Assembly: GCF_024206495.1 (NCBI RefSeq)
Contig: NZ_JAMBPQ010000018.1
Location: forward strand, 62,001 to 126,000
DNA length: 64,000 nucleotides
Direction: 5' to 3'
Origin: Paraburkholderia sp. CNPSo 3272
GTDB taxonomy: Bacteria; Pseudomonadota; Gammaproteobacteria; Burkholderiales; Burkholderiaceae
Under the pieces are notes generated by a model. That model was given only the letters and a program-made list of their open reading frames with translations. It ran no database searches and was not told the DNA's origin. Positions 1 to 8,577 of the stretch are shown in pieces. The position numbers were made by a program, and so were the translations under genes. Numbering within the stretch: position 1 is the stretch's first letter; each line of letters begins with the position of its first letter.

Positions 1-141
1 GGTTTCGAGGCTCTCGCGCGATCGCGCGCAAAGAATGACGGTCGCGCCTGCCGACGCCAAAGCATTCGCCATGGCGAAGCCGAGACCGCGCGACGCGCCG
101 GTGACTAGCGCGATCTGTCCGTCCAGTGAAAACAGTTTCAT
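1..141 (-). CDS. Short-chain dehydrogenase/reductase, N-terminal fragment cut by the window edge
   Basis: Only the first 47 codons lie in the window. The start ATG is the complement of 139-141. The protein begins MKLFSLDGQIALVTGAS and continues with RGLGFAMANALASAGATV, which is the classical SDR Rossmann turn TGxxxGxG for NAD(P) binding. The catalytic Ser-Tyr-Lys lies outside the window, so substrate and cofactor preference cannot be read. It sits 17 nt downstream of the MDR gene on the same strand and is probably co-transcribed with it. The SDR family call is secure; the specific role is unknown. Confidence 0.8.
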   Translation of the reverse strand, partial: MKLFSLDGQIALVTGASRGLGFAMANALASAGATVILCARSRESLET

Positions 142-158
142 AGTCTGGCTCCCATCGA

Positions 159-1184
159 TCATGCAGTGGCTGCCCGCTGGTGGCGAATGACGATCTTGCC
201 GAAATGCTGCTGGCTTTCGAGGTGCCGCAGCGCATCCGGTACGTGTGCAAAGTCATAAACTGAGTCGATTACCGGCCGCATTTTGTGCAGGCCGATCGCG
301 CGATTCATCGCTTCGAAATCCTGACGGGAGCCAACGCGGATCGGCGCGATGGACAGGCCGCGTGTGAAGAATCCCTCGCCGGGAGAGGGAGCGCCGGTCA
401 GCAGCCCCACGACGCTGATCCGGCCGCCGTCCCGCGTGGCGGCAACGGACTTGCCGAACGTTTGGGCGCCCCCAACTTCCACGACCAGATCGACGCCCAG
501 CCCATCGGTCAGGCGCAGCACGGCATCGTCCCATTGCGGCGTTTCGCGGTAGTTGATCGTGGCGTCGGCGCCCAGTTCTGCGAGGCGCTTGAGCTTCACA
601 TCGCTCGACGAAGTGGCAATCACGCGTGCGCCGAAGAGACGCGCAAGCTGCAGCGCGAAGATCGATACGCCGCCCGTACCTTGCACGAGGACGGTTTGGC
701 CCGGCAGAAGCGGTGCGTGCTGGCACAACGCGTTCCATGCGGTGACGGCGGCACAGGGCAGCGTTGCCGCCTCCACGTCGGAAAGATGATCGGGAACGCC
801 AACCAGTTCGTCTTCGCTCAATACGGCCCTCTCGCGCAGCATGCCTTCGACTATCGCGCCGCGGCCCAGCATATCCGCGTGTTGCGGGCGGGCGCCGCCA
901 TGCCAGTTTTCCGCGAAGTTCGCCATCACCCGGTCGCCCGGCCTGAAGCGCCGAACGCCCGCGCCAACCGCAAGCACGACACCCGCCCCGTCAGAGGCGG
1001 GGATGAAATTGGGCGCCATCCAGTCGCGAAACGCGCCATTCATCAGCAACAGCTCGCGAAAATTCAGCGAACTTGCATTGACCTGCACAAGGATCTCACG
1101 AGCGCCGGGCGGCGGCGGATCGGGTTCCTCGCGTAGCGCCAGACCTGAAATGCCTTCAAAACGCTCGCATCGATAGAGCTTCAT
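159..1184 (-). CDS. Zinc-independent MDR alcohol dehydrogenase / quinone reductase-like protein
   Basis: A 341-residue medium-chain dehydrogenase/reductase. The N-terminal GroES-like half (about 1-125) has no cysteine cluster for structural zinc. The Rossmann half holds VLVQGTGGVSIFALQLA near residue 165, the nucleotide-binding glycine motif of quinone reductase and enoyl-reductase-like MDRs. The likely reaction is NAD(P)H-dependent reduction of an activated double bond or a quinone, or alcohol oxidation; the family does not say which. It is transcribed away from etfBA across a 137-bp gap that contains the palindrome at 1288-1298, so the two units may share control. It likely forms an operon with the SDR that runs off the left edge. 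Confidence 0.85.
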   Translation of the reverse strand: MKLYRCERFEGISGLALREEPDPPPPGAREILVQVNASSLNFRELLLMNGAFRDWMAPNFIPASDGAGVVLAVGAGVRRFRPGDRVMANFAENWHGGARPQHADMLGRGAIVEGMLRERAVLSEDELVGVPDHLSDVEAATLPCAAVTAWNALCQHAPLLPGQTVLVQGTGGVSIFALQLARLFGARVIATSSSDVKLKRLAELGADATINYRETPQWDDAVLRLTDGLGVDLVVEVGGAQTFGKSVAATRDGGRISVVGLLTGAPSPGEGFFTRGLSIAPIRVGSRQDFEAMNRAIGLHKMRPVIDSVYDFAHVPDALRHLESQQHFGKIVIRHQRAATA

Positions 1185-1287
1185 TCGTCGTCTCCATGGT
1201 GGTGAACGAGAGCGTCAAATTCATTGCCGAACGACGCCTTGTTCATTCTTCTCGTTGACAGCTGCAAAAAGATGAGTTCAGAATATA

Positions 1288-1298
1288 GAACATTGTTC
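1288..1298. promoter_or_regulatory. Putative operator, palindrome GAACATTGTTC
   Basis: A perfect 11-bp inverted repeat (GAACA, T, TGTTC) in the divergent gap between the MDR gene (-) and etfB (+). The same 11 bp occur on the opposite strand at 40961-40971, and relatives with GAAC-N3-GTTC spacing lie in other regulatory gaps of this window. The binding protein is not known; the TetR gene at 19097-19825 and the IclR gene at 38595-39389 are the obvious candidates. Confidence 0.55.
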
Positions 1299-1321
1299 AA
1301 CAAAGCGTTCGGAGCGTCAAA

Positions 1322-2071
1322 TTGAAGATACTGGTCGCGGCGAAGCGCGTGATCGACTACAACGTGAAACCGCGGGTAAAGGCCGACGGTTCGGGCGTCG
1401 ATCTGACCAACGTGAAGATGGCCATGAACCCGTTCGATGAGATCGCGGTGGAGGAGGCGGTGCGCCTCAAGGAAGCGGGCGTCGCGAGTGAAGTCGTCGT
1501 GGTGTCGGCGGGAACTCCCCAATCGCAGGAGGTGCTGCGCACGGCGCTCGCGATGGGGGCGGATCGCGCAGTGCTCGTCGAAAGCGATGCGGAGTTGCAG
1601 CCGCTCGCAGTCGCCAAATTGCTGAGCGCCGTGGCCGCGCGGGAAAACCCGCAACTGGTGCTGCTGGGCAAGCAAGCCATCGACAACGACGCAGGCCAAA
1701 CCGGCCAGAAGCTCGCCGCGTTGCTCGGCTGGCCGCAGGCGACGTTCGCGTTCAAGACGGAAGTCGATGGTCAGCAACTGCTCGTCACGCGCGAGATCGA
1801 CGGTGGGCTCGAACGCGTCGCGCTCGATTTGCCGGCCGTTATCACGACAGATCTGCGCCTGAATAGCCCGCGCTATGTGACGCTGCCCAACATCATGAAA
1901 GCAAAGAAGAAGCCGCTGGAGACGCTGAGTCCCGAGGCGCTGAATGTCGATGTTGCACCTCGCTTGAAGGTTCTCGAAGTGACTGAGCCGCCCGCGCGCA
2001 AAGGCGGCGTAATTGTTCCGGATGTTGCAGCGCTGATTGAAAAGCTTCGAAACGAAGCGAAGGTGATCTGA
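1322..2071 (+). CDS. etfB: Electron transfer flavoprotein beta subunit
   Basis: 249 residues, the normal EtfB length, starting MKILVAAKRVIDYN. Near residue 185 it has the family segment LPAVITTDLRLNSPRY followed by the lysine-rich recognition loop IMKAKKKPLE that docks onto acyl-CoA dehydrogenases. It pairs with EtfA to carry electrons from flavin dehydrogenases to ETF-quinone oxidoreductase. The start codon is TTG, supported by GGAG 7 nt upstream; no ATG is available in frame nearby. It overlaps nothing and is followed after 2 nt by etfA. A copy inside this cluster probably serves the two acyl-CoA dehydrogenases at 12777-15124 and connects to the ETF-QO at 55277-56944. Confidence 0.96.
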   Translation: MKILVAAKRVIDYNVKPRVKADGSGVDLTNVKMAMNPFDEIAVEEAVRLKEAGVASEVVVVSAGTPQSQEVLRTALAMGADRAVLVESDAELQPLAVAKLLSAVAARENPQLVLLGKQAIDNDAGQTGQKLAALLGWPQATFAFKTEVDGQQLLVTREIDGGLERVALDLPAVITTDLRLNSPRYVTLPNIMKAKKKPLETLSPEALNVDVAPRLKVLEVTEPPARKGGVIVPDVAALIEKLRNEAKVI

Positions 2072-2073
2072 TC

Positions 2074-3006
2074 ATGACCATTCTCGTTATCGCGGAACAC
2101 GACAACGCAACCCTCAAGCGCGCCACGCTCAACGCTATCTCGGCGGCGGGCGCAGCGCCTGGCGACATTCACGTGCTGGTGGCGGGCCACGGCGCCGCGG
2201 CGGTCGTGGAGCAAGCGGCGAAAGTCGCGGGCGTTGCCGAGGTGCTCGTGGCGGAAGCACCCGAATACGCTCACGGGCTGCCGGAAAATCTCGCCTCGCT
2301 CGTTGTCTCGCTGGCCAGCGGCTATACGCACGTTATCGCCGCTTCCACGGCCGTGGGCAAGAACTTCATGCCCCGCGTGGCGGCGTTGCTCGACAGCGCG
2401 CAGATTTCCGATGTCGTCGCCTTCAAGGCGCCCGATGTCTTCGTGCGCCCGATCTACGCGGGCAATGCACTCGCAACGGTCCAATCGTCCGATGCCGTCA
2501 AGGTCATCACGATTCGCCCGACCGCTTTCGATGCGGCGCCCACGGGTTCGAGCGCTGCGCCCTCGCGCGCGGTTGCAGCGGCGCCGGCCTTCGATAAGGC
2601 CCGCTTTGTCGGGCAGGAACTCACGAGGTCGAGCCGGCCGGAGCTATCCGCGGCAAGCATCGTTGTTTCGGGTGGCCGCGGCATGCAGAACGGCGACAAC
2701 TTCAAGCTTCTCGACGCACTCGCGGACAAGCTCGGCGCCGCCGTCGGCGCTTCGCGAGCGGCTGTCGACGCCGGCTTCGTGCCGAACGACTATCAGGTCG
2801 GCCAGACTGGCAAGATCGTCGCGCCCCAGTTGTATATCGCTGTGGGCATCTCGGGAGCCATTCAGCACCTTGCTGGCATGAAAGACTCGAAAGTCATCGT
2901 GGCCATCAACAAGGACAGCGAGGCACCGATTTTTCAGGTGGCCGACTACGGTCTCACCGCCGATCTCTTCGAAGCGGTGCCGGCGCTGACCGCGGCCCTC
3001 GATTGA
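2074..3006 (+). CDS. etfA: Electron transfer flavoprotein alpha subunit
   Basis: 310 residues, normal EtfA length. The C-terminal FAD domain is clear: SGGRGMQNGDNF near 200, then VGQTGKIVAPQLYIAVGISG near 250 and INKDSEAPIFQVADYG near 285, which bind the FAD adenosine and phosphates. It forms the heterodimeric ETF with EtfB and is translationally coupled to it (2-nt gap). The stop codon lies within the first unit of a 15-bp tandem repeat at 3001-3030, followed by a hairpin at 3027-3050, so etfBA likely ends there as a two-gene transcript. Confidence 0.96.
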   Translation: MTILVIAEHDNATLKRATLNAISAAGAAPGDIHVLVAGHGAAAVVEQAAKVAGVAEVLVAEAPEYAHGLPENLASLVVSLASGYTHVIAASTAVGKNFMPRVAALLDSAQISDVVAFKAPDVFVRPIYAGNALATVQSSDAVKVITIRPTAFDAAPTGSSAAPSRAVAAAPAFDKARFVGQELTRSSRPELSAASIVVSGGRGMQNGDNFKLLDALADKLGAAVGASRAAVDAGFVPNDYQVGQTGKIVAPQLYIAVGISGAIQHLAGMKDSKVIVAINKDSEAPIFQVADYGLTADLFEAVPALTAALD

Positions 3007-3030
3007 CGTTCGCCCGATTGACGTTCGCCC
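3001..3030. repeat. 15-bp perfect tandem duplication over the etfA stop
   Basis: GATTGACGTTCGCCC is present twice back to back (3001-3015 and 3016-3030). The first copy holds the last sense codon and stop of etfA. It looks like a recent slippage or short-duplication event and does not change the protein. Confidence 0.9.
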
Positions 3031-3050
3031 GGATTGACAGCAATCCGGGC
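3027..3050 (+). terminator. Hairpin after etfBA
   Basis: A 9-bp perfect stem GCCCGGATT / AATCCGGGC with a 6-nt loop, 20 nt after the etfA stop. No T-tract follows, so it may be a pause or RNA-stabilising hairpin rather than a full intrinsic terminator. Confidence 0.6.
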
Positions 3051-3064
3051 GTGAGCCTAGCATC

Positions 3065-3077
3065 TGAACGCCGTTCA
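3065..3077. promoter_or_regulatory. Putative operator TGAACGCCGTTCA
   Basis: A perfect 13-bp palindrome 116 nt upstream of the Rieske oxygenase start, of the shared type TGAAC-N3-GTTCA. About 20 nt downstream lies ATAGTTG (3092-3098), another element that recurs in regulatory gaps here. Together they mark the control region of the 3193-16559 gene series. Confidence 0.6.
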
Positions 3078-3192
3078 CGGAAATTGCACTAATAGTTGCA
3101 TATTGGTTATCGACCGGGCTGCAAGTCGAGCGGCCGCTACATAAAAAGCCGGAACCGGCGCCTACGCCGGCCATATCACGAAGGAGATATCA

Positions 3193-4551
3193 ATGGGTAA
3201 CAGAGGTTCCGCTTCGGGTGAACACACGGTCCGACTCGATTTCGTCCCGAAGGACAGTTACCTGTCGAAGCAGTTTCTCGAGCAGGAGAACGAGCGCCTG
3301 TGGCCGCGCGTATGGCAGGTTGCCTGCCGGCTGGAAGAGATTCCCAACGTTGGCGACTACGTGACCTTCGATGTGGCGGGCGAGTCGATCATCGTCGTGC
3401 GAAAGTCGGCTGAAGAGATCAAGGCTTTTTTCAACGTCTGCCAGCATCGCGGTCGCCGCCTGACCAATGGTTGCGGCAAGGCCGCAAAATTCCACTGCGC
3501 GTATCACGGTTGGCAGTGGAATCTGGACGGCAGCGTGGCGCGCGTGCTCGACCGTCAAGACTGGGAAGGCTGCTCGGAGATGACTGATGGCGATCTCCGC
3601 CTTACCGATGTCCTGGTGGACACGTGGGGCGGTTTCGTCTTCATCAACATGGACCCGAAGGCCGAACCGCTCGCTAGATTTCTCGAGCCGGTGCCGGAGA
3701 TCACGAACTGTTTCGAGTTCGAGAAGATGCGCTACCGCTGGTACAAGTCGATTCGCCTGCCGTGCAACTGGAAGGTCGCGCTCGAAGCGTTCAACGAGGG
3801 TTATCACGTTGCGGCAACGCACCCGCAGTTGCTCGACGTAGCTGGCGACGACGTGACGCGCAGCTTTGCCTACGGCCGCCACGGCATGTTCGGGTACTCG
3901 ACGGCCACGCGCATGATCGGTGCGCCGTCGCCGCGTACCGGCAAACCGATGCCGGAGGACGTGCGCCACGGACTCGTGAACTTCTTCCGTGTCATGGAAG
4001 AAACCCTCAAGGCGATCAACACCGCTCGTGACTATGAGGCCGCGAAGCGTTTGATGCACGAGATGTCTCCTTCTGGCAACCAGTTCGAAGTCCTTGGCAA
4101 AGCGATGGAATTCCAACGCGAAGCGGCCATTGCCGAGGGCGCGGGCTGGCCCGAAATCACGTTCGAGCAGCTCGGCCGCGCCGGCGCGGACTGGCACGTG
4201 TTTCCGAATCTCGTGTTTCTCCCGTACCCCGATGGCGCACTGTTCTATCGCGCGCGGCCGGACGGCGACAACCCCGATTCGTGCATTTACGACATCTGGT
4301 CGCTTCAGCGCTTCGCGCGAGGCGCGGAGCCGCCGCTGAAGCGCGAGTTCCATTACGGCGTGGACGACTGGAAAGAGAACGCACAGGAAAACTTCGGCCT
4401 GATTCTGTGGCAGGACTTCCAGAACATGACCAACGTGCAGCAGGGCATGAAGTCGCGCGGGTTCAAGGGTTCGCGCACGAATCCGCTGCAGGAAACGTCG
4501 GTGTCGAACTTCCATCGCGCGCTGCGCGAATTCATCGCGCAGGAGGAGTGA
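3193..4551 (+). CDS. Rieske non-haem iron oxygenase, large (alpha) subunit type
   Basis: 452 residues. The Rieske [2Fe-2S] ligands are C83-x-H85 and C102-x2-H105. The catalytic domain has NWKVALEAFNEGYHVAATH, giving mononuclear iron ligands H205 and H210, with an Asp in DFQNM near residue 405 as likely third ligand. The bridging carboxylate three residues before H205 is Glu202, where naphthalene-dioxygenase-type enzymes have Asp. The family hydroxylates rings or aliphatic carbons using O2 and electrons from a ferredoxin. No beta subunit, ferredoxin or reductase is adjacent; the only [2Fe-2S] ferredoxin and reductase in the window are at 17382-18985. The start has a canonical AAGGAG. The stop overlaps the next start by 1 nt (TGATG), so it is translationally coupled to the flavoprotein. 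Confidence 0.92.
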   Translation: MGNRGSASGEHTVRLDFVPKDSYLSKQFLEQENERLWPRVWQVACRLEEIPNVGDYVTFDVAGESIIVVRKSAEEIKAFFNVCQHRGRRLTNGCGKAAKFHCAYHGWQWNLDGSVARVLDRQDWEGCSEMTDGDLRLTDVLVDTWGGFVFINMDPKAEPLARFLEPVPEITNCFEFEKMRYRWYKSIRLPCNWKVALEAFNEGYHVAATHPQLLDVAGDDVTRSFAYGRHGMFGYSTATRMIGAPSPRTGKPMPEDVRHGLVNFFRVMEETLKAINTARDYEAAKRLMHEMSPSGNQFEVLGKAMEFQREAAIAEGAGWPEITFEQLGRAGADWHVFPNLVFLPYPDGALFYRARPDGDNPDSCIYDIWSLQRFARGAEPPLKREFHYGVDDWKENAQENFGLILWQDFQNMTNVQQGMKSRGFKGSRTNPLQETSVSNFHRALREFIAQEE

Positions 4552-6260
4552 TGTCGGGGACCTGGGACGCAAGCTACGATTTCGTGGTGGTCGGCAGCGG
4601 TGGCGGCTCGATGTGCGCGGCACTCGCCTGCAAATCGGTGGGCAAGGAGGCGCTCATCATCGAGAAGCTGCCGAAGGTCGGCGGCTCGACCGGTTATTCG
4701 GGAGGGGTCTGGTGGCTGCCCAACAATCACGTGATGAAGCGCCACGGCGTAAGCGATTCGTATGAACGCGCACGTCAGTACTTCGACGCGGCCGTGACCT
4801 ATCAGGGCCCGGGCACATCGGAGGCGCGACGCGAGGCGTATCTGCGCACCGGGCCGAAGATGGCCGAGTTCCTCGAACAGCGCGGCATGGAGTTCGTGTA
4901 CGCGGATGGCTGGTCCGACTACTACGACACGCTGCCCGGCGGCGAGCCGCGTGGCCGTTCGCTGTTGGCGAAGCTGTTCGACGTGAAGGAGCTTGGCGAA
5001 TGGGCGCCGCGTCTGTCGCGCTACAAAGGCCCTTCGATGCCGGCCAACTCGGACGAATATCCGGAACTCTTTCTGATGAAGCGGACGTGGGGCGGCAAGC
5101 GCAAGGCAATGCAGCTTGGCGGCCGTATGCTCTATCAGAAGATCACGGGCAAAGAGCTGGTTGCCAACGGCGCGGCGATTCAGGGTCGCATGCTGCAGAT
5201 GGCGCTGCGCGCGAACGTGCCGATCTGGACCGAAACGCCGGTTCGCGAACTCATTGTCGAGGACGGGCGTGTGACCGGCATCGTTGCGGTTCGCAGCGGC
5301 CGCGAGATGCGCATCCAGGCCCGTGAAGGCGTACTGCTCAACACCGGCGGCTTTTCACACAACGCGGAAATGCGCCGCAAATACCAGCCGCAGCCTTCAT
5401 CAGCGGATTGGACGAACGCGAATCCGGGCGATACCGGCGAAATCCTGCAAGCCGCCATCGCGCTGGGTGGCGCCGTGGACTGCATGGAGGAAGCGTGGTG
5501 GGTCGTGACGTCGCTCGGCCCCAACGAAGAACTGCCCGAGGGCGCGCGCGCACCGGACGGCTCGCCGCTGCCGTTCATGCATCACCTCGATCTCTCGCTG
5601 CCGTTTTCCATCATGGTTGATCAGGATGGCGAACGCTTCTGCGACGAAGCGGGCGCCTACATGGAAATCGGCCAGCGCATGTACCGGCGCCACAAGGAGA
5701 CCGGCAAGGCCGTGCCCGCGTGGGTCGTCATGGACAGCCGGCAGCGCAGGTACTACCCGTGGGGCACCGCCATGCCGGGGCAGATTCCTCAGAAGTGGCT
5801 CGACAGCGGCTACATGATCAAGGCCGATACGCTCGAAGAACTGGCCGCGAAATGCAATATCGACCGCGTCGGTTTGCTTGAGACGGTCAAGCGTTTTAAC
5901 GGCTTCTGCGCAACGGGCGTCGACGAAGACTACGGGCGTGGTTCGCGCGCATTCGATCGCTGTCACGGCGACCCGACCATCAAGCCGAACCCGAACCTCG
6001 GGCCGATCGAGGAGGGCCCGTTCTACGCCGTGCGTATGTACCCCGGCGACGTAGGCACGGCGGGTGGCCTCGTGACCGACGAATACGCACGCGTGCTGAG
6101 GGATGACGGCACGCAGATTCCCGGCCTGTATGCCACCGGCAACTGCACGGCGTCCGTGGTCGGCCGCTGCTACCCGGGCGCGGGCAGCAGTATCGGCGCT
6201 TCGTTCGTATTTGGTTATATCGCGGCGCTGCATGCGAGCGGCGCGCCAAAAATCTGGTGA
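4551..6260 (+). CDS. FAD-dependent 3-ketosteroid-delta1-dehydrogenase-like oxidoreductase
   Basis: 569 residues from the ATG that overlaps the Rieske stop. The N-terminus FVVVGSGGGSMCAALA (about 11-26) is the FAD dinucleotide motif, followed by EKLPKVGGSTGYSGG typical of the KstD / flavocytochrome c fumarate reductase family. The C-terminus GLYATGNCTASVVGRCYPGAG closes the FAD site. KstD enzymes remove hydrogens from the carbons next to a ring ketone. Translational coupling to the Rieske gene suggests the two act on the same ring. The ligand is not known and need not be a steroid. Confidence 0.88.
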   Translation: MSGTWDASYDFVVVGSGGGSMCAALACKSVGKEALIIEKLPKVGGSTGYSGGVWWLPNNHVMKRHGVSDSYERARQYFDAAVTYQGPGTSEARREAYLRTGPKMAEFLEQRGMEFVYADGWSDYYDTLPGGEPRGRSLLAKLFDVKELGEWAPRLSRYKGPSMPANSDEYPELFLMKRTWGGKRKAMQLGGRMLYQKITGKELVANGAAIQGRMLQMALRANVPIWTETPVRELIVEDGRVTGIVAVRSGREMRIQAREGVLLNTGGFSHNAEMRRKYQPQPSSADWTNANPGDTGEILQAAIALGGAVDCMEEAWWVVTSLGPNEELPEGARAPDGSPLPFMHHLDLSLPFSIMVDQDGERFCDEAGAYMEIGQRMYRRHKETGKAVPAWVVMDSRQRRYYPWGTAMPGQIPQKWLDSGYMIKADTLEELAAKCNIDRVGLLETVKRFNGFCATGVDEDYGRGSRAFDRCHGDPTIKPNPNLGPIEEGPFYAVRMYPGDVGTAGGLVTDEYARVLRDDGTQIPGLYATGNCTASVVGRCYPGAGSSIGASFVFGYIAALHASGAPKIW

Positions 6261-6276
6261 GACAGGAGAGATACGA

Positions 6277-7263
6277 ATGAATGCCTATCAGCCGCCCAGC
6301 AGTGAAGTCCTGGTCGACATTTACCGGCGCATGGCACTCATCAAGCAGAACGATGAGCGCTTTCGTGCCGTCATCAAGTCCGGAAAACTGGTGATGCCGT
6401 ATTACTCGCCGCGCGGCCAGGAAGTGATTCCCTCGGCGATGTCGGTGTGCCTCACCGACGACGATTACATCTGCACGATCTACCGCGGCGTTCACGACAT
6501 GATCGCCAAGGGCGTGCCGCTCAAGGAACTGTGGGCCGAACTCGGCGGCCGCGTGACGGGCGCCTGTAAAGGCAAGGGCGGCCCGATGCACGTCACTCAT
6601 CCCGCATCTGGCGTCATGGTGACCACGGGTATCGTGGGCAGCTCGATGCCCATTGCCAACGGTCTCGCGCTTGCAGCGCAGATCCGTGGCGAGTCGCGGG
6701 TGGCCGTGGCCTACTTCGGCGACGGCGCGTCGAATATCGGCGCATTCCACGAGTCGCTGAATATGGCGTCCGTGTGGAAGTTGCCGGTGATCTTCGTGTG
6801 CCAGAACAATGGCTACGCCGAGCACACCAAATACGCCTACGGCACTTCTGTGGCGAATATCGCGCAACGTGCCGTCGCGTATCAGATGCCCGGGGTCACG
6901 GTCAACGGCAACGATCCGATCGCGATGCACAAGGCGGCGCGCGACGCGGTCGATCGCGCGCGCAACGGCGGCGGCCCGACGCTCATCGAAGCGAATACGT
7001 TTCGCTTTCAGGGGCACGTGTTCGGGGACCCGGACGCGTACATGGACAAGCACGAAAAGGCGGCCTGGCTCGCCAAGGACCCCGTGCCGCTCTTCCGGCA
7101 GTGGCTCATCGACGCGAAGCACGCAACGGAAGAGCAACTGGCCGCGATGGAATCCGGTCACGAGGCCCAGATCGATGCAGCTGTCGAATTCACGTTGTCG
7201 AGCGAATATCCCGATGTTGCGGAGCTTCAGCGCGACATCTTCAAGGAGGAGGTGATCGCATGA
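6277..7263 (+). CDS. Thiamine-diphosphate dehydrogenase E1 alpha subunit (pyruvate/acetoin dehydrogenase type)
   Basis: 328 residues starting MNAYQPPSSE after AGGAGAG. The ThDP motif runs from YFGDGASNIGAFHESLNMA to VCQNNGYA near residues 147-180. GKGGPMHV near 100 matches the acetoin and pyruvate E1 alpha class. It decarboxylates a 2-oxo acid, or cleaves an acyloin, and passes the acyl unit to lipoyl-E2. It overlaps the beta gene by 4 nt (ATGA). Because it lies inside a ring-degradation series and no E3 gene is near, a special substrate such as a pathway acyloin or 2-oxo acid is plausible but unproven. Confidence 0.92.
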   Translation: MNAYQPPSSEVLVDIYRRMALIKQNDERFRAVIKSGKLVMPYYSPRGQEVIPSAMSVCLTDDDYICTIYRGVHDMIAKGVPLKELWAELGGRVTGACKGKGGPMHVTHPASGVMVTTGIVGSSMPIANGLALAAQIRGESRVAVAYFGDGASNIGAFHESLNMASVWKLPVIFVCQNNGYAEHTKYAYGTSVANIAQRAVAYQMPGVTVNGNDPIAMHKAARDAVDRARNGGGPTLIEANTFRFQGHVFGDPDAYMDKHEKAAWLAKDPVPLFRQWLIDAKHATEEQLAAMESGHEAQIDAAVEFTLSSEYPDVAELQRDIFKEEVIA

Positions 7264-8252
7264 GCCAGGCACCCACGAACATCAACACCATCCAGGCGGT
7301 CAACTACGCGCTCGACGACGCAATGGCCGCCGACGCCAATGTGATCGTGCTGGGTGAAGACGTTGCCGACGGCCAGGAAGGCGGCATTGTCGGTGTGACG
7401 AAGGGACTGTCTTCAAAATACGGCACGTCGCGCGTGCGTTCGACGCCGATCTCCGAGCAGGCCATCATTGGCGCGGCGATCGGCGCATCGCTGGTCGGCA
7501 TGCGTCCCGTTGCGGAAATCATGCTGATGAACTTCACGACGGTCGCGATGGACATGATCGTCAATCACGCCGCGAAGCTGCGCTTCATGTCGGGCGGCCA
7601 GACCAATGTGCCGATCGTCATTCGCACCATGACGGGCGCGGGGTTCGGCACGGGTGGACAGCACGCTGACTACCTGGAGGCATGGTTCGCGCACGTTGCT
7701 GGCATCAAGGTCGTCGCCCCTTCCAACCCGGCCGATGCCTATGGCCTGATGCTGTCCTGCATCCGCGACGACGACCCGTGCCTCTTCATCGAGAACATGC
7801 CGTCCTACTGGAATCCCGGCAATGCGCCGGAGCGCGGCGTGGCGATTGCGCTTGGCAAGGCAAACGTGGTGCGCGCAGGCACCGACGTGACGGTGATCAG
7901 CTACAGCCGCCGCGTGCAGGAGGTCATGGTTGCCGCAGAGGCGCTCGCGAAAGACGGCATCGCGTGTGAAGTGATCGATTTGCGTACGGTCTCTCCGTTG
8001 GATACCGAGACGATTTTGACTTCGGTCGCCAAGACGGGGCGCGCCGTCGTCGTACACGAGGCGGTCAAGCCGTTCGGCGTGGGTGCGGAAATCGCTTCGC
8101 GCATTTACGAAGCGCTTTTCCGTGAACTCAAGGCGCCGGTGCAGCGCGTGGGCGCGCAATTCTGCCCTGTGCCGTTCTCCAAGCCGCTCGAGGACGCCTT
8201 CGTTCCGGGGGTAGCCGATATCGAAGCGGCGGTTCGCGCCACGTTGAAATGA
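7260..8252 (+). CDS. E1 beta subunit (transketolase-like) of the same complex
   Basis: 330 residues from the ATG overlapping the E1 alpha stop. It shows the E1 beta pattern: VIVLGEDVADGQEGG near 30, RVRSTPISEQAIIGAAIGA near 60, and the C-terminal transketolase domain with DLRTVSPLDTETIL and VVVHEAVKPFGVGAEI. It completes the alpha2-beta2 E1. The gene spacing to the downstream lipoyl gene is 44 nt. The partner for the complex is the split E2 at 8297-9393; dihydrolipoamide dehydrogenase must come from elsewhere in the genome. Confidence 0.93.
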   Translation: MSQAPTNINTIQAVNYALDDAMAADANVIVLGEDVADGQEGGIVGVTKGLSSKYGTSRVRSTPISEQAIIGAAIGASLVGMRPVAEIMLMNFTTVAMDMIVNHAAKLRFMSGGQTNVPIVIRTMTGAGFGTGGQHADYLEAWFAHVAGIKVVAPSNPADAYGLMLSCIRDDDPCLFIENMPSYWNPGNAPERGVAIALGKANVVRAGTDVTVISYSRRVQEVMVAAEALAKDGIACEVIDLRTVSPLDTETILTSVAKTGRAVVVHEAVKPFGVGAEIASRIYEALFRELKAPVQRVGAQFCPVPFSKPLEDAFVPGVADIEAAVRATLK

Positions 8253-8296
8253 CAGCGGCGCACACCACGGATTTTCATCATCAATAGAGCAACGTC

Positions 8297-8527
8297 ATGA
8301 CCACACAAGTTCTGCTTCCAAAACTGGGCTTTTCGATGAACGAAGGCACGCTGGCCGAATGGCTGGCCCAAGACGGCGCAACCGTCAACGAAGGCCAGAT
8401 TCTCTACGCGCTGGAGAGCGACAAATCGATTCAGGAAGTCGAGTCGCCGGCGTCGGGCACGCTGCGCATCGTTGCGCAGGTTGGAGAAGTGTATCCCGTC
8501 GGCACGCTGCTGGCGGAAATCGTCTGA
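8297..8527 (+). CDS. Stand-alone lipoyl-domain protein
   Basis: Only 76 residues, all one biotinyl/lipoyl domain. K43 in ESDKS is the expected lipoylated lysine, and GTLAEWLAQDGATVNEGQ and SGTLRIVAQVGEVYPVG form the two symmetric halves. The protein stops at the domain end and is not fused to the E2 catalytic core that follows after 50 nt in a different frame. It would act as a free swinging-arm carrier like glycine-cleavage H protein, shuttling the acyl group between E1 and E2. LGFSMNEGTLAEW fits 2-oxoacid dehydrogenase lipoyl domains rather than biotin carriers. Confidence 0.88.
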   Translation: MTTQVLLPKLGFSMNEGTLAEWLAQDGATVNEGQILYALESDKSIQEVESPASGTLRIVAQVGEVYPVGTLLAEIV

Positions 8528-8577
8528 TCGGCTTCACGCCGTCAAATACTCAAAGGTCGTTTGAAGAGGCATCCGCG

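Noticed and set aside
3190..4623. Long antisense open frame (477 codons) opposite the Rieske gene
   Set aside because: It lies fully over a clear Rieske oxygenase and its translation is rich in Arg, His and Val with no family signature. Such frames are expected opposite high-GC genes.
5400..7272. Antisense frames over the flavoprotein and E1 alpha genes
   Set aside because: Both overlap strongly supported genes and have shadow-type composition; no ribosome site or motif.
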